From NCBI GenBank assembly GCA_026018925.1, contig JAKSZU010000002.1:153014495-153078494 (forward strand): DNA of 64,000 bases, in the 5' to 3' direction. This document shows positions 54,867 to 64,000 of the stretch, one piece after another. Below the pieces are notes generated by a model. The model was not told the origin of the DNA. It searched no databases and saw only the letters and a list, made by a program, of their open reading frames with translations. Both the position numbers and the translations under genes were made by a program. Source of the DNA: Tupaia tana. Lineage: Eukaryota; Chordata; Mammalia; Scandentia; Tupaiidae. The first letter of the stretch is position 1, and every line of letters begins with the position of its first letter.

Positions 54867-55112
54867 TTAGAGAGGTTTCTGGTATAGGGCGCGTGTGCTC
54901 GCCAGAAAGAGACAGAGAGACAGAAAGCGAGAAATCTCTCCCCAGGGGAAATACCCATGCCACAATCCCTTCTCCTCCATTCTCCTCTCGGGATTTTGGG
55001 CATGCACACACATGTGCCCCACGTGAATTCAAGCTACCAGGTCTGGGACTCAAATCACAGTCGACTACATGGGAGTCCAGCAACATAGCCATTATGCCAA
55101 CTGCTGGTTCCC
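54826..55112 (-). repeat. tRNA-like SINE with (TTTA)n tail
   Basis: (TTTA)n of about 11 units at 54826-54868 replaces the poly-A tail in antisense, then GAGAGGTTTCTGGTATAGGG to GCCAACTGCTGGTTCCC. Confidence 0.92.
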
Positions 55113-55115
55113 AGA

Positions 55116-55355
55116 TTTATTTTTTATAAGATTTTTTTGCCATAAGACATATACGCTCACCAGACAAAGACAGAGAGGGAAAGTGAGAAATCATCCCCCA
55201 GGGGCAATGGCCACGTTGCAATCTCTTTTCCTCCTGAGATTTTGGGCATGCGCAAGCACCCAGTGTGATTTTCAAACCTTCAGGTCTGGGGCTCAAACCG
55301 TGCTTGGCCATTTGAGGGTCCAGCACCTTAACCACCACACCACCTGCTGACCCTG
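55116..55355 (-). repeat. tRNA-like SINE, older subfamily
   Basis: ATTTTTTTGCCATAAGACATAT to CCACCTGCTGACCC. Lies directly beside the preceding SINE in the same orientation. Confidence 0.88.
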
Positions 55356-55385
55356 ACATTTAGATGTTTTAAGAAGCTAAAACTT

Positions 55386-55586
55386 GGCTGGCCCCAGCCT
55401 ACTGCTTAATGAAGCAGGATCCCATGTAGCCAGCTGCAGCACGTGTGTGCCCTAAATCCCAATAGGGTGGAGAAATGGAGGAGAAAGGGTTGTATGTTGA
55501 CTGTTGCCATGGGGCAGGGGGTACTTTCTTCTTCCCTCTCTGTCTTGCACACGTGCACTCTGGCAATTAAACAAAAAACCTAAAAC
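55386..55586 (+). repeat. tRNA-like SINE, older subfamily, with internal deletion
   Basis: GGCTGGCCCCAGCCTACTGC head; the B-box segment is deleted between CCAGCTGCAGC and ACGTGTGTGCCC. CTAAAACTT flanks it. It faces the two minus SINEs on its left, giving an inverted pair. Confidence 0.8.
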
Positions 55587-55683
55587 TTTAAAGAGTTATA
55601 CTTAAAAAGTTCATGGGAAAATGGAATTAAAGTACGGATTTATTTGGGTACAACATTTTGTAACTTATGCATTGTTTTTTAAA

Positions 55684-55729
55684 AATGTATTTCTTTGTTT
55701 ATGATGAAGCATGTATACATGAGAAAGAC

Positions 55730-55770
<41 letters not shown>

Positions 55771-55774
55771 ATGA

Positions 55775-55834
<60 letters not shown>

Positions 55835-56024
55835 AATGCACGTTTGTAGGACCTGGTCATGTCACAGTCTCCTTCCTCCAGCCCTCCAGTGTGCAGGATC
55901 TTGGTCACTCTACCCACGCCTGGCACATTTTAGGCTGACCTGGCTCACATGGCAACTGTGGTCACCATACGGGGTCTACCTTCTCTTGCGGTGCATTGCC
56001 ACTGCACCATGGAGTTGGCTCACA
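55684..56024 (-). repeat. SINE, second type, with (GT)n(GA)n
   Basis: (GT)16 and (GA)24 arrays occupy its tail in the plus-strand reading, then GGACCTGGTCATGTCACAG and a head ending ACCATGGAGTTGGCTC. It sits within the MITE. Confidence 0.7.
55732..55830. repeat. (GT)n(GA)n compound microsatellite
   Basis: Two adjacent dinucleotide arrays within the SINE tail, with the same architecture as at 31171-31252. Confidence 0.97.
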
Positions 56025-56073
56025 CAGCTTTCTCATAATACATATTTTCCATGAACTTTTAAAAAACACCACA

Positions 56074-56261
56074 TACTATTAATGGGAAAAATTAAAATAT
56101 TTTCTAAAAAGGAACTGTATCTATTTATAAAAAGGATCTTAGTCTACAGATAAAAATGTGTATATACATTAATATCACATTACTCAAAAATTTACTCTTG
56201 CCTTGTAAAAATCTTTTCAAAAACCAAGTTTGGAAGAAAGTTTTTAGCTCACATGTTTATA
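56074..56261. other. AT-rich, no recognisable feature
   Basis: Nothing supported. Confidence 0.5.
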
Positions 56262-56486
56262 TTTTTCCATGAGAGACCAATAGAGAGGGAGAGAGAGTCG
56301 ATTACCTTGGACAGGGTCTCATCATGCCACAATCCACCCTGGTCTTCTAGCCATTCAGGATCATGTGTACTTGAGCAAGCACCCTGCATATTCAGGTTGA
56401 CTGGGGGTCTGATCCCAGGACCATCCCACATGGCTCCAGTATTGCACAGTGGCACCTTACTGCCTGTGCCAGGCGCTGGCACTGGA
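56262..56486 (-). repeat. SINE, second type
   Basis: CCATGAGAGACCAATAGAGAGG, ACAGGGTCTCATCATGCC, GGTCTGATCCCAGGACC and a head ending GTGGCACCTTACTGCC. Confidence 0.7.
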
Positions 56487-56624
56487 CCTCACCATGTAAA
56501 ATTCTACAGAATAAGCCTGATTTTAAAGTTACTGGAGCAGATAGACCCAAGTCTGTGAACTTGGAATTTTCTTTTCTCATAAGAAGCATAGTAGTTTGCA
56601 TTCCATATATACTTTTTAAAAAAA

Positions 56625-56806
56625 TTATTTATTTAATTTTATTTATTATTATTATTTTTAAAATTTGATGAGAGAAAGAAAGAGACAGAGAAAGAGAGAG
56701 AGAGAAAGGCAAAGTGAGAAAGCAAGCTATCAGGTCTGGGATTTGAACCACAGTCAGCCCTGTGGAAGTCTAGTGATTTAACCACTACGCCACTGGCCAA
56801 CCCCAA
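56625..56806 (-). repeat. Short-form SINE
   Basis: Purine tract, then AAGTGAGAAAGCAAGCTATC joins directly to AGGTCTGGGATTTGAACC and the head (TTAACCACTACGCCACTGGC). The middle is missing at the same point as in the copies at 31110 and 31682. Confidence 0.85.
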
Positions 56807-57002
56807 TCAGACTATTAAAGAGATCAATAGTATGACCAAATTTTGTGAATTTTATTAAAGCTGAGCTAAACATTAACTAATCATTCTGGCCAGAACCAAA
56901 GTTGGTGCAGATAGTAAAAATAAAATAAATAAGACAACCGTAAGGTCCCAAACCTAATCTATTGAGTAAGAAGAGAGATTGCTTTTCTGTTTTGTTTTTA
57001 AT

Positions 57003-57240
57003 TAAAATTATTTTTAAGAGAGATTTTTGCTATAGGACACATGTCTCTCACCAGAGAGATAGAGACATAGAAAGTGAGAAATCACCCCCCAGGGGGATGG
57101 TCACACTGCAATTCATTCTTCTCCATTTTCATCTAGGATCTTGAGCACACAAAATTTGAAGCCATCAGGTCTAGGACTCGAGCTGTGGTCGACTACCTGG
57201 GAGTCAGGCAACGTAACCATTACTCGATCTGATGGTCCCT
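57003..57240 (-). repeat. tRNA-like SINE
   Basis: AGAGAGATTTTTGCTATAGGAC to ATCTGATGGTCCC, with a 15-bp deletion near GAGCACACAAAATTTGAAGCC. TTAATTA flanks it. Confidence 0.88.
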
Positions 57241-57354
57241 TAATTACAACAATTTATAGGAAGGTCAATCTCCAGTTTTTGGAAGTATTATGTTCTCTTT
57301 TTTGGAGTTTAGTGAAGGCACAGAACAAGTGGATATTTCTGTTTTTTTGTTTTG

Positions 57355-57603
57355 TTTATTTTTGAGAAATTTTGGCTAGAGGGTGCATGAGCTTGCTGGA
57401 GAGACAGAGAGAAAGTGAGAAATCATCTTTCAAGAGGGATGGTCATGCTGCAATTCCTTCTCCCCCATTCTCCTCTTGGGAATTTGGGCACAAACACACA
57501 CACACCCAGTGCAAGTTTCAAGCTGCCAGATCCAGGACTTGAACAGCAGTTAGCTATATGGAAATACAGTGCTTTAACCGCTTTGCCATCTGCTGGCTCC
57601 TTC
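57355..57603 (-). repeat. tRNA-like SINE, older subfamily
   Basis: TTTTTGAGAAATTTTGGCTAGA to GCCATCTGCTGGCTCC; CpG-depleted. Confidence 0.87.
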
Positions 57604-57847
57604 CGGGGATTTTTAAATAGTGCTTCAGGGAGCTGCCAAACACACTTTTATTTCAACCCTGAAAAACCTCGTTTTTGTTACAAGAAGAAATGAAGAAATA
57701 GAACTGTATTTTTCTACAATTGCTTCTTTTTCACATCAGAAAGCACCATTTATTTCTCACCAAGTAAATGCTGGTGTTCAATTTCCACCATTTAATGTTT
57801 TTATCATTTTCAATCTGAAAAGAAAGCATATAAATTTTCAATCCGAG

Positions 57848-58126
57848 GGACCAGCAGTTGGTGTAATGGCTATGTCTTTGGACTCCTATGTAGTCGACCA
57901 CGGTTCAAGTCCTGGACCCGGTGGCTTAAAACTCATGCCGGGTGTGTGTGCATGCGTGCCCAAGATCCCGAGAGGAAAATGGAGGAGAAGGGATCGTGGT
58001 GTGGCCATCTCCCTGGGGGGTGATTTCTCACTTTCTGACTGTGTCTTTCTGGCGAGCGCATGTGCCCTATAGCAAAAAAGAAAAACCTCTCCCCCCCCAA
58101 CCCCCCCCCCCAAAAAAAAAAAAAAA
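57848..58126 (+). repeat. Young tRNA-like SINE with unusual 3' junction
   Basis: GGGACCAGCAGTTGGTGTAATGG to CCCTATAGCAAAAAAG, C-rich and A14 tail. AATTTTCAATCC is duplicated at 57833-57844 and 58147-58158, but 20 bases of non-A sequence (58127-58146) lie between the tail and the right duplicate. Confidence 0.93.
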
Positions 58127-58158
58127 CAATCACACAGAAACAAAAGAATTTTCAATCC

Positions 58159-58436
58159 AAAAAGAAACATTGATTGTTCTGTCACTCACTTACAGAGTCC
58201 TTTACGGGGTCAATAGAATGCACCCTAAGTAAACACCTAAATCACAGGCCAGAGAATCAGAACAAACCATAAATGGCTTGAATATAATTTCCTGCTTTAG
58301 AGACAGCATGTTCAGGTCCTTAGGGATGCATCCATCCAGTATCTTTTCTAGAATGGGAATCAAAAGCACTTTCTTGAAGCTTAAGTTTTCTTTCCTACTT
58401 ACTAGATGCTATTCCAACTGAACATTGCAAAAGGCC
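58159..58436. other. No recognisable feature
   Basis: Nothing supported. Confidence 0.5.
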
Positions 58437-58600
58437 CAGCCTGGGTGGCATAGTCCGTAACATACTGGACTAAAGTGCTAGAAACCACGTGGCCAACTGT
58501 GGATTCAGATCCCTGGGTTGGTCAGAAAAAGCACATCCGGTGTGTATGAACACCTGAGGTCCCAGGGAGTTAGAAGGTTGTGGAAAGAGAATATGGGCTA
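58437..58600 (+). repeat. SINE, second type, 3' end decayed
   Basis: CAGCCTGGGTGGCATAGTCC start, GGATTCAGATCCCTGGG B-box region and AACACCTGAGGTCCCAGGG; no recognisable pyrimidine tract. Confidence 0.55.
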
Positions 58601-58889
58601 TGGTCCATGTGGGTCTCCCTATAGTGGCTCTTTATGGATTGCTGGGCTAGCTGTGAGCTTAAGCTGGATTTGATCTCTTATTGGCAGGCCAGTTTATTGA
58701 TTGACACCACAATAGCTGGCTGTCTAGGTTTGTTTTATAGCAGTGTCTTAAGGAGTAATTTACAAATAAATGCTTATGTATAAACAGAACTCTTTTTCGG
58801 TTTCAGGTCTTTAGAGGTATTGCAGAGATAAGAGATGAAACAAGGTCAATAAACAAATAAAACCCAGGATAATCAGCCTAACTGCTTTA

Positions 58890-59080
58890 GCATAGAGGTA
58901 GCACAACGCTCTGTAGTGTTGCCAGCCACTTAGAAGACTGGGGTTCAGGTCTTGGGTCAACTTGTACACGCCACATGGGCACATATATGTGCTGGCTGTC
59001 TGGGAAAGGTTGGGGGCAGATTGCTGCGTGAGCTCTTGTCACAGTGCTGTCTCTTTCTTTCTCTCATGAAGCAAAGAAAT
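58890..59080 (+). repeat. SINE, second type
   Basis: TAGCATAGAGGTAGCACAACGC, GGGGTTCAGGTCTTGGG B-box region, GAGCTCTTGTCACAGTGCTG and TTTCTTTCTCTCATGAAGC end, the clearest 3' end of this lineage. Confidence 0.7.
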
Positions 59081-59121
59081 TATTTTTTAATTAAAAAAGG
59101 AAAAGGAAGAAAGAAAGAAAG

Positions 59122-59232
59122 AAAAAGGGGATAGTGGCATGATGAGACTCTGACTAGTGTGCGTTCTCTATTTCTTTCCTCCGTGCGTGCATGTGTGTGT
59201 GTGTGTGTGTGTGTGTGTACCCTCTGTTATAG
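59122..59232 (+). repeat. SINE tail fragment with (GT)n
   Basis: GGGGATAGTGGCATGATGAG resembles the SINE middle and is followed by CTCTATTTCTTTCC and a (GT)14 array at 59189-59218. Confidence 0.55.
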
Positions 59233-59299
59233 AAAACAAAAATCATGAATTGTACTCTTTTCTTACATCATATGATCACTTAAAGATGAAATTAGATCG

Positions 59300-60104
59300 T
59301 ACTTTTTTCTTTTTTTAATACATCTTTTTATTTATATATTTTTTATTATTATTCATACATTAAATCAGTATATATACATCATTTAGATTGTGAAGGAACT
59401 TTACCCAGAATGATATACACCTTAGTCCATCCCAGTTAAGACACCATACACATCCTCGTCAACAGATAATAAACATTGTCTGTGTCCCACAGAAAAGTAA
59501 GTGTCTTACCTTTCCATTCCCCCCCCCCCAAATTTCCTACGCTCTTCCCCTCTCACACTCTCTTTCCACTTTGTCTCTAGTGTCCATTATAATTTTTAAT
59601 ACTTTCATGTTCTCCAGTATTTCAGTCTCTACCATAGAGTGCAGACAGGTATTTGTTAAGTGGAGACATACAATGTCTCTCTTTCATAGCCTGAATTGCT
59701 TCACTCAGCAACAAATTTTCCATATTTGTCCACTTTCTGTCAAATTCCAGGGCCTTTTTTTTTTTTAATGTCTGAATAGTATTCCATGGAGTATATGTGC
59801 CACAATTTTTCAATCCATTCATCTGTTTGTGGACATTTGGGTTGGTTCCATGTCTTAGCAATTGTGAATAAATCTGCAATGAATATAGATGTGCAAGCAC
59901 TTTTCCGACTGAGTGCTTTCCTGTCCTTTGGATAGATATCCAAGAGTGGAATTGCTGGATCATAAGTTAGTTCTATTTGAAAGTCTTTGAGGAACCTATA
60001 TATCATTCTCCACAGTGGCTGGACCAATTTACATTCCCACCAACAGTGTAGGAGTGTTCCCCTCTCACCATATCCCCTCCAGCACTTATCTGGCAGAAGC
60101 ATTC
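59300..60104 (-). mobile_element. 5'-truncated L1 (ORF2 end plus 3' UTR)
   Basis: Minus-strand L1 whose 3' UTR parallels that at 20359-21060 (AAAGTTCCTTCACAATCTAA region, TAATATGTAT-like A-rich end). ORF2 C-terminal sequence reads across 60102-59622 with one frameshift. Confidence 0.9.
59622..60102 (-). pseudogene. L1 ORF2p C-terminal fragment, frameshifted
   Basis: Residues [43 protein letters not shown] and SMEYYSDIKK match the conserved end of L1 ORF2p. The frame shifts at a T12 run near 59757, after which FDRKWTNMENLLLSEAI continues the same protein. Confidence 0.93.
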
Positions 60105-61093
60105 AAGCAAAATTGAAGAAAATCCTGAAAAATGGCAGGTAAGCTAATTATATGTTTGTAGCAGGTTTCAGGAAATGTCAGGAAAGTATACTTTGTGAAA
60201 ATATCTCAACCTAAATATGTTAGATTTCTTGTTAGTAACAGTTATGGAAAAACAAGGTTAGAGGCAGAAGCTTTCTTGAACCTTGTTTGTTTCAAAGAGA
60301 CGGAGGAAACGACCTACCAAAAAGAAGAAAAAAAAATTGCAATAACTGGTGGGATACTATTTATTTCTATGGCAGTAGAAGACAGAATATTTTATGTTAA
60401 AAATATAGAAGGTTACTGTGATTCTTACTAGGAAATTTTTACAAAATCTAACTTATTAAATGATGGGGTTGAAAATACAATCAGGAATTGGGACATCATT
60501 GATATAAGGTATGGTATGAAAAAATTTGAAAGAAAGCATCAAAAATTACCAATAGGTAAATACTTAACAGATAAAGAAAATGTCACAGTGCAGATAAAAA
60601 GAATAATAGAATATTTCTCTATATTAAAAAAACCAACAACTTAGTAATCTTTATGCAGGAGGACCACAAACCAGAAATTGGAGAACTTACAGAAATGATT
60701 AAAAAACAGTAGATAAAATATAATCTTGCAGAACTCAGCATTACTGAAAAAAGAAAAAGAATTTAAAGAAGCACTAGAAAGAATAGAAATTGAAGACAGT
60801 GTACTAAATGCACATAAACACCATATGAGAAAAGTTAATTCAGTAAAATAGGGACAAAGAAAGAATTAAAAAGATCAGATTGAAAAGATAGAGAATATAA
60901 ACAAAAAAGTTCTGATAAATATCTAAAATCCTAAAGAAAAATATGCTAGAAGAAAATATTTAAATTTTAATTCAAGAGAATCTATCTTAAATTAAAAACA
61001 AATTTAACAAATGCATTGAAAGGCATACTATATATGTTAGGAAAAAATAGTAAACAACCAGAATTAGCCTAAGAGGGAAAAACCTACTACTAA
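60105..61093 (+). other. A-rich decayed coding-like sequence, unidentified
   Basis: The plus strand is strongly A-rich, as in sense strands of L1 or retroviruses. A 78-codon frame is at 60195-60431, and a later stretch without stops reads KYLTDKENVTVQIKR near 60560. I do not recognise the family; a decayed retroelement is the likeliest source. Confidence 0.35.
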
Positions 61094-61556
61094 CTGTTTT
61101 GTGTAAGCCATCTTGCAGTACATATGCACTTCAGAGGGCTGAGTGAACTGAGATTGACCCCAATTATCCAGGGAATGAAAATGCTATTGGCAATAGACTA
61201 TAAAGAACAGGACCTGTTTTCAGTACAGATATCAAAAGTGGAAGATACCTAGCACCAACCAATCTGGGACTGGAAAACATCACCTTATATCCTAGTATCA
61301 CCCAATCCTAGACTTCCAAGCAACTTCACCCCACTGGCACCAAGGATTCCAAGACTGGCTTCTTCCTAAGCCTCTAATCAATCAATCTGAGAATGGTAAA
61401 TATCACCATATACCATCTCTTTGTGCTATAAAAGATCTCAGCCTCTGGTAAAGGGTAGGGGGAAATTTTGAGATTTTCTTTTTTCTTCCTGCTAGTTAGC
61501 TGTGCAATGAAGCTCTTGTTTCAAAATCAGTGTTGTAGTGATAGACAGATGTGTAC
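61094..61556 (+). repeat. ERV1-like 5' LTR
   Basis: Begins TGTTTTGTGTAAGCCATC. A TATA box GCTATAAAAG is at 61425-61434. Polyadenylation signal is AATGAA (variant of AATAAA) in GCAATGAAGCTCTTGTTTC, the common ERV1 R-region phrase. It ends near GTGTACA at 61556; the exact end is uncertain. Confidence 0.65.
61425..61511 (+). promoter_or_regulatory. LTR TATA box and variant polyadenylation signal
   Basis: GCTATAAAAG is a strong TATA match, and AATGAA lies 72 bases downstream. The one-base change from AATAAA should weaken polyadenylation. Confidence 0.6.
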
Positions 61557-62530
61557 ATTGAACAACCTGTTGAGTAACAAAACTGATGACCATGAAGGAA
61601 CCGTAGGTCTCATTCATCTTATTGGCTGTTAGTCCAGAAACCCCTTGACTGGACTTGGGACTTTCTGCCAAGCAGTTGCCCATGCACATTTTATCTGGAA
61701 AGCTGACTGGTGAGCCATGCCTCCTGATCAGGGCACCTATGACCTATGGTGCTTTTTCTCTTGTAGCAAGAAACATCTAAGAACCAAGACCAGATTAAGT
61801 TTGTGTCTTCTGAGGTGAGTAACCTTGCTAAACTTGGACATTCTTTGACCTCCTTGTGCATCATGTGTTGGAGTCTCATCCACAGAGGGTGAGCCTCTTC
61901 TCAATTATGGGTTAGAGCCTCACCATTGGAGGATCTAAGCAGGTACCTCCTTTTTCTTTTCTTTTCTAATTTCTTTCTTAATCATAGATTAGAGTCTCAT
62001 CCTTGGAGGACCTGATTGGTGACCATGGATTAAGGTCTCCACCCTTGGAAGGGGAAATCCTTTGCTGATTTTGGTTAGAGTCCTACTACTGGTAGATCTT
62101 GACAAGTTTAGATCTCAAAACTTGGGTTAGAGTCCCAAGCCCAGAGAGCTGGTCTTCTGTGGACAATCAAAAGCATTTCACTCATGGAGCGGTTCATACT
62201 AACTTCCTTGTGTATTATGGGTTACAGTCCATCCCGGAAGGACTTTGCTGATTAGGTCCCTGTTATGATATTTGATTAAAAAGAGCATTCATTTTTTAAT
62301 TTCTTTCTTTGGTTGTCTGTGGGATGTTCATATATTTTAGGTGTGTCCAGAATCTACAGCCTGAGCCATTTTAGCAAGCCCTGAGTGTACTTACTTGACT
62401 ACTGGCCATGTGTCAAAGGTGAATGGTGATTGTAAGGACAAGTTTGGGGAGGGAGATCGAACTCATGCTTAACTTTTGAGTTCCATTTTATTCAGTTTAG
62501 TAAGTGGGAGATTATGATCCAAATATCTCA
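61557..62530 (+). repeat. ERV leader with recurring GGTTAGAGTC motif
   Basis: Variants of GGGTTAGAGTCTCATCC-TTGGAGGA recur near 61870, 61910, 61988, 62025, 62080, 62125 and 62218, 37-95 bases apart. They lie between the LTR and the gag start, where retroviral leaders hold packaging and splice signals. Confidence 0.6.
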
Positions 62531-62534
62531 GATT

Positions 62535-63390
62535 ATGGGGAAGGCAAGCAGTATTCTGAGTTGCAGCACTTTAGGTTGCAAACTCCATATTTAGGTTATG
62601 TTTCGCTATGCGTCTATTTAAAAATTTTTTTCTGTAATACTACTGAGCCTAAATATACTCTGTTAGTGGAGAATTATTAAACTGAGCTAAGTTGACTTAC
62701 ATAGCCGTAATGCCCTTTCCAAATTTGTTCCAAAGCAGCCTCTGTGGTACAAGTAAGCCGTGACCTTACCTAAGGGTATACTGTGGCAAACAACCACAGC
62801 TACTGAGTCTTCACCAACTGTCAGAACATGATCATATATGAAAACTTGCATCTGCACCCAATCAGGATGGTTTTGATGTCACTTCATTGGTTTGTATGTC
62901 ATCTCCTTTTCTCTAGGCTGCACATACTGGGGGAAGGGCATTCTGAACCAACTTTAGTCAAGATAGTTGCCCAATTCTAAAATTTATCTCTTGCTCATAT
63001 ACACTCTGTTAACTGGTTCCTGATTTTCCTTTTAACAGATGGTACAGGTGACAGGATCTAGGGTAGAGCTTTCAGTGGTAGAACCATTGAGTGATCAAGC
63101 AAGGGATGGCCAAGGCTCTTTGATCCTTTCATCTTTCCCAGTAACTGGAAGCCCCAAGTAAACTCTAGGATCTCATGCTCCACACATTATGTTCCATGAC
63201 CTCAGCGTTTATCTGAGCAACCCCTTTTCCTTCGCTCTCTTTCCCTTCTCCCTCTCTGACTGAATTAGATTCAGTTAAGAGGCTTTGAATGTCTAAACTA
63301 GGTTTAGAGTTGAATTGGATTTGACACTTGTCTGGATTGGATGCAGTCTTGGTAAAACTAACTAGAAGAAACTTGTAAAAAACAGTGGTC
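62535..63390 (+). pseudogene. ERV gag, decayed
   Basis: ATG at 62535 reads MGKASSILSCSTLGCKL before a stop. A Gly at position 2 (myristoylation) followed by an S-x-L-G-C-x-L phrase fits the matrix start of ERV1 Gag. Downstream there are many stops. Moderate confidence because only the first 17 residues match a pattern. Confidence 0.45.
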
Positions 63391-63467
63391 ACTGTGATAT
63401 ATTTAATTTTGATAAAATCGTTTATTTGCGAGGCATTTTAGAAAAAGCAGGGCTTAAAAATGCTTCA

Positions 63468-63539
63468 AAAAGGAATTTACCAACTCCAGACCAGCTCTTC
63501 AAGAGGTTCTGAAGGGAGTACTATACCTGAAAAACTAAA
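63468..63539 (+). pseudogene. L1 ORF1p C-terminal tail
   Basis: FTNSRPALQEVLKGVLYLKN then stop, equivalent to the FTSTRPDLQEILKGVLC end of the ORF1 at 33915, so both derive from related L1 lineages. Confidence 0.88.
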
Positions 63540-63623
63540 AAATCAGACGGAGAGTTATACGAGAACAAAAAGCAACCAAGAAAATGGCTCACTTAATGGT
63601 TAGGATCAGGTACGGAAATATTG

Positions 63624-64000
63624 ATAATTACATTGAATGTCAATGGATTAAATTCTCCAATTAAGAGACATAGACTGGCAGAATGGGTAAGAAAACAGAA
63701 ATCCTCTATCTGTTGCCTACAAGAAACTCACCTTATGGAAAAAGACATACATAGACTAAAAGTAAAGGGCTGGAAAAAGATATCCCATGCAAATGGAAAT
63801 CAAAAAAGGACTGGAGTAGCGATAGTGATCTCAGACAAAATAGATTTCAAGACAAAGACTGTAAGAAGAGACAAAGAAGGGCATTATATAATAATGAATG
63901 GGGTAATCCAGCAAGAAGACATAACCCTTATAAATATCTACGCACCCAACTCAGGTGCACCTAAATACGTGAAGGAAAGACTGCTGGAGCTAAACGGAGA
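63624..64000 (+). CDS. L1 ORF2p N-terminus (endonuclease domain), partial
   Basis: An open frame to the window edge with ITLNVNGLNSPIKRHRL, CCLQETHL, RTGVAIVISDKIDF and LINIYAPNSGAP. These are the conserved blocks of the APE-type endonuclease of L1 ORF2p, including the catalytic Asn of NVNGLNS and Glu of QETH. It nicks target DNA to prime reverse transcription. No stop in about 125 codons. Start is unclear; the exact initiating codon is upstream of the first conserved block. Confidence 0.9.
   Translation, partial: MITLNVNGLNSPIKRHRLAEWVRKQKSSICCLQETHLMEKDIHRLKVKGWKKISHANGNQKRTGVAIVISDKIDFKTKTVRRDKEGHYIIMNGVIQQEDITLINIYAPNSGAPKYVKERLLELNG

Larger units (their letters stand above)
55600..56073. 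mobile_element. MITE, family 2, split by a SINE
   Basis: Left half CTTAAAAAGTTCATGGGAAAATGG at 55600-55683 and right half CATATTTTCCATGAACTTTT at 56030-56060 are the two arms of the element at 43934. The 340-bp block between them is a second-type SINE. Confidence 0.75.
61094..63425 (+). mobile_element. Second ERV1-like element: 5' LTR, leader, decayed gag
   Basis: LTR with TATA and polyadenylation signal (61094-61556), a leader with a recurring GGTTAGAGTC motif (61557-62530) and a gag-like start at 62535. No pol or env in the window; the L1 at 63430 follows. All frames are broken. Confidence 0.6.
63430..64000 (+). mobile_element. L1 entering from ORF1 end into ORF2, cut by window edge
   Basis: Plus-strand L1 that begins near the end of ORF1, crosses the inter-ORF spacer and continues into ORF2. 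It is 5'-truncated inside ORF1 or joined to the ERV there. Confidence 0.92.

Noticed and set aside
3324-58232. Dozens of recurring 60-130 codon frames with phrases such as RAQDPERRMEEKGL, SLCLSLSVWRAH or SSDIAITLTAG
   Set aside because: All fall inside SINE copies, in both strands and several frames. They are the same repeat translated repeatedly, with no start, promoter or independent conservation.

Overview
This is a nuclear genomic window from a placental mammal. I find no host exon, CpG-island promoter, tRNA/rRNA gene, CRISPR array or bacterial feature that I can support. The sequence is AT-rich and almost everything recognisable is interspersed repeat. The dominant element is a tRNA-like SINE of about 260 bp with A-box and B-box like motifs, a pyrimidine-rich CTGTCTCT tract and an A tail, in about 60 whole or partial copies. 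Many copies are CpG-rich, close to one consensus and flanked by clear target-site duplications (TSDs), so the family has been active recently. I see no Alu, B1/B2, CAN, BovB/Bov-tA or equine ERE. My best guess is a colugo (Dermoptera, whose tRNA-derived SINEs are called CYN), but that rests on memory of the family style and is only moderately likely.

Layout. 0-14 kb: unique or decayed AT-rich DNA with scattered SINEs, MIR, MaLR/ERV LTR pieces and a mariner-like MITE. 14-15.7 kb: a Tigger-like DNA transposon split by a SINE, then a SINE split by two younger SINEs. 16-17 kb: an ancient L1 3' region. 18-22.5 kb: SINE cluster and a 5'-truncated L1 with a 16-bp TSD. 24-27.4 kb: two LTRs of one family in opposite orientation. 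28.1-38.1 kb: one badly broken ERV1-like provirus (5' LTR, leader, gag pieces, start of the 3' LTR) into which a minus-strand LTR, SINEs and two half-L1 (HAL1-like) elements have been inserted. 39-44 kb: more MITEs, microsatellites, MIR and a long polypyrimidine tract. 45.7-47.3 kb: a processed pseudogene of LYAR on the minus strand, interrupted by SINEs. 50-59 kb: SINE-dense DNA with an L2 fragment and a second MITE family split by a SINE. 59.3-60.1 kb: L1 ORF2 3' end. 61.1-63.4 kb: a second ERV1-like 5' end with an unusual repeated-motif leader. 63.4-64 kb: an L1 entering ORF2, open to the window edge.

The parts do not act together as a host pathway. What links them is the L1 machinery, which presumably mobilised the SINEs, the HAL1-like elements and the LYAR copy. 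The most notable items are the HAL1-like element with a nearly intact ORF1 and no ORF2, the short-form SINE subfamily with a shared internal deletion, the palindromic MITE family, and the repeat-bearing ERV leader.
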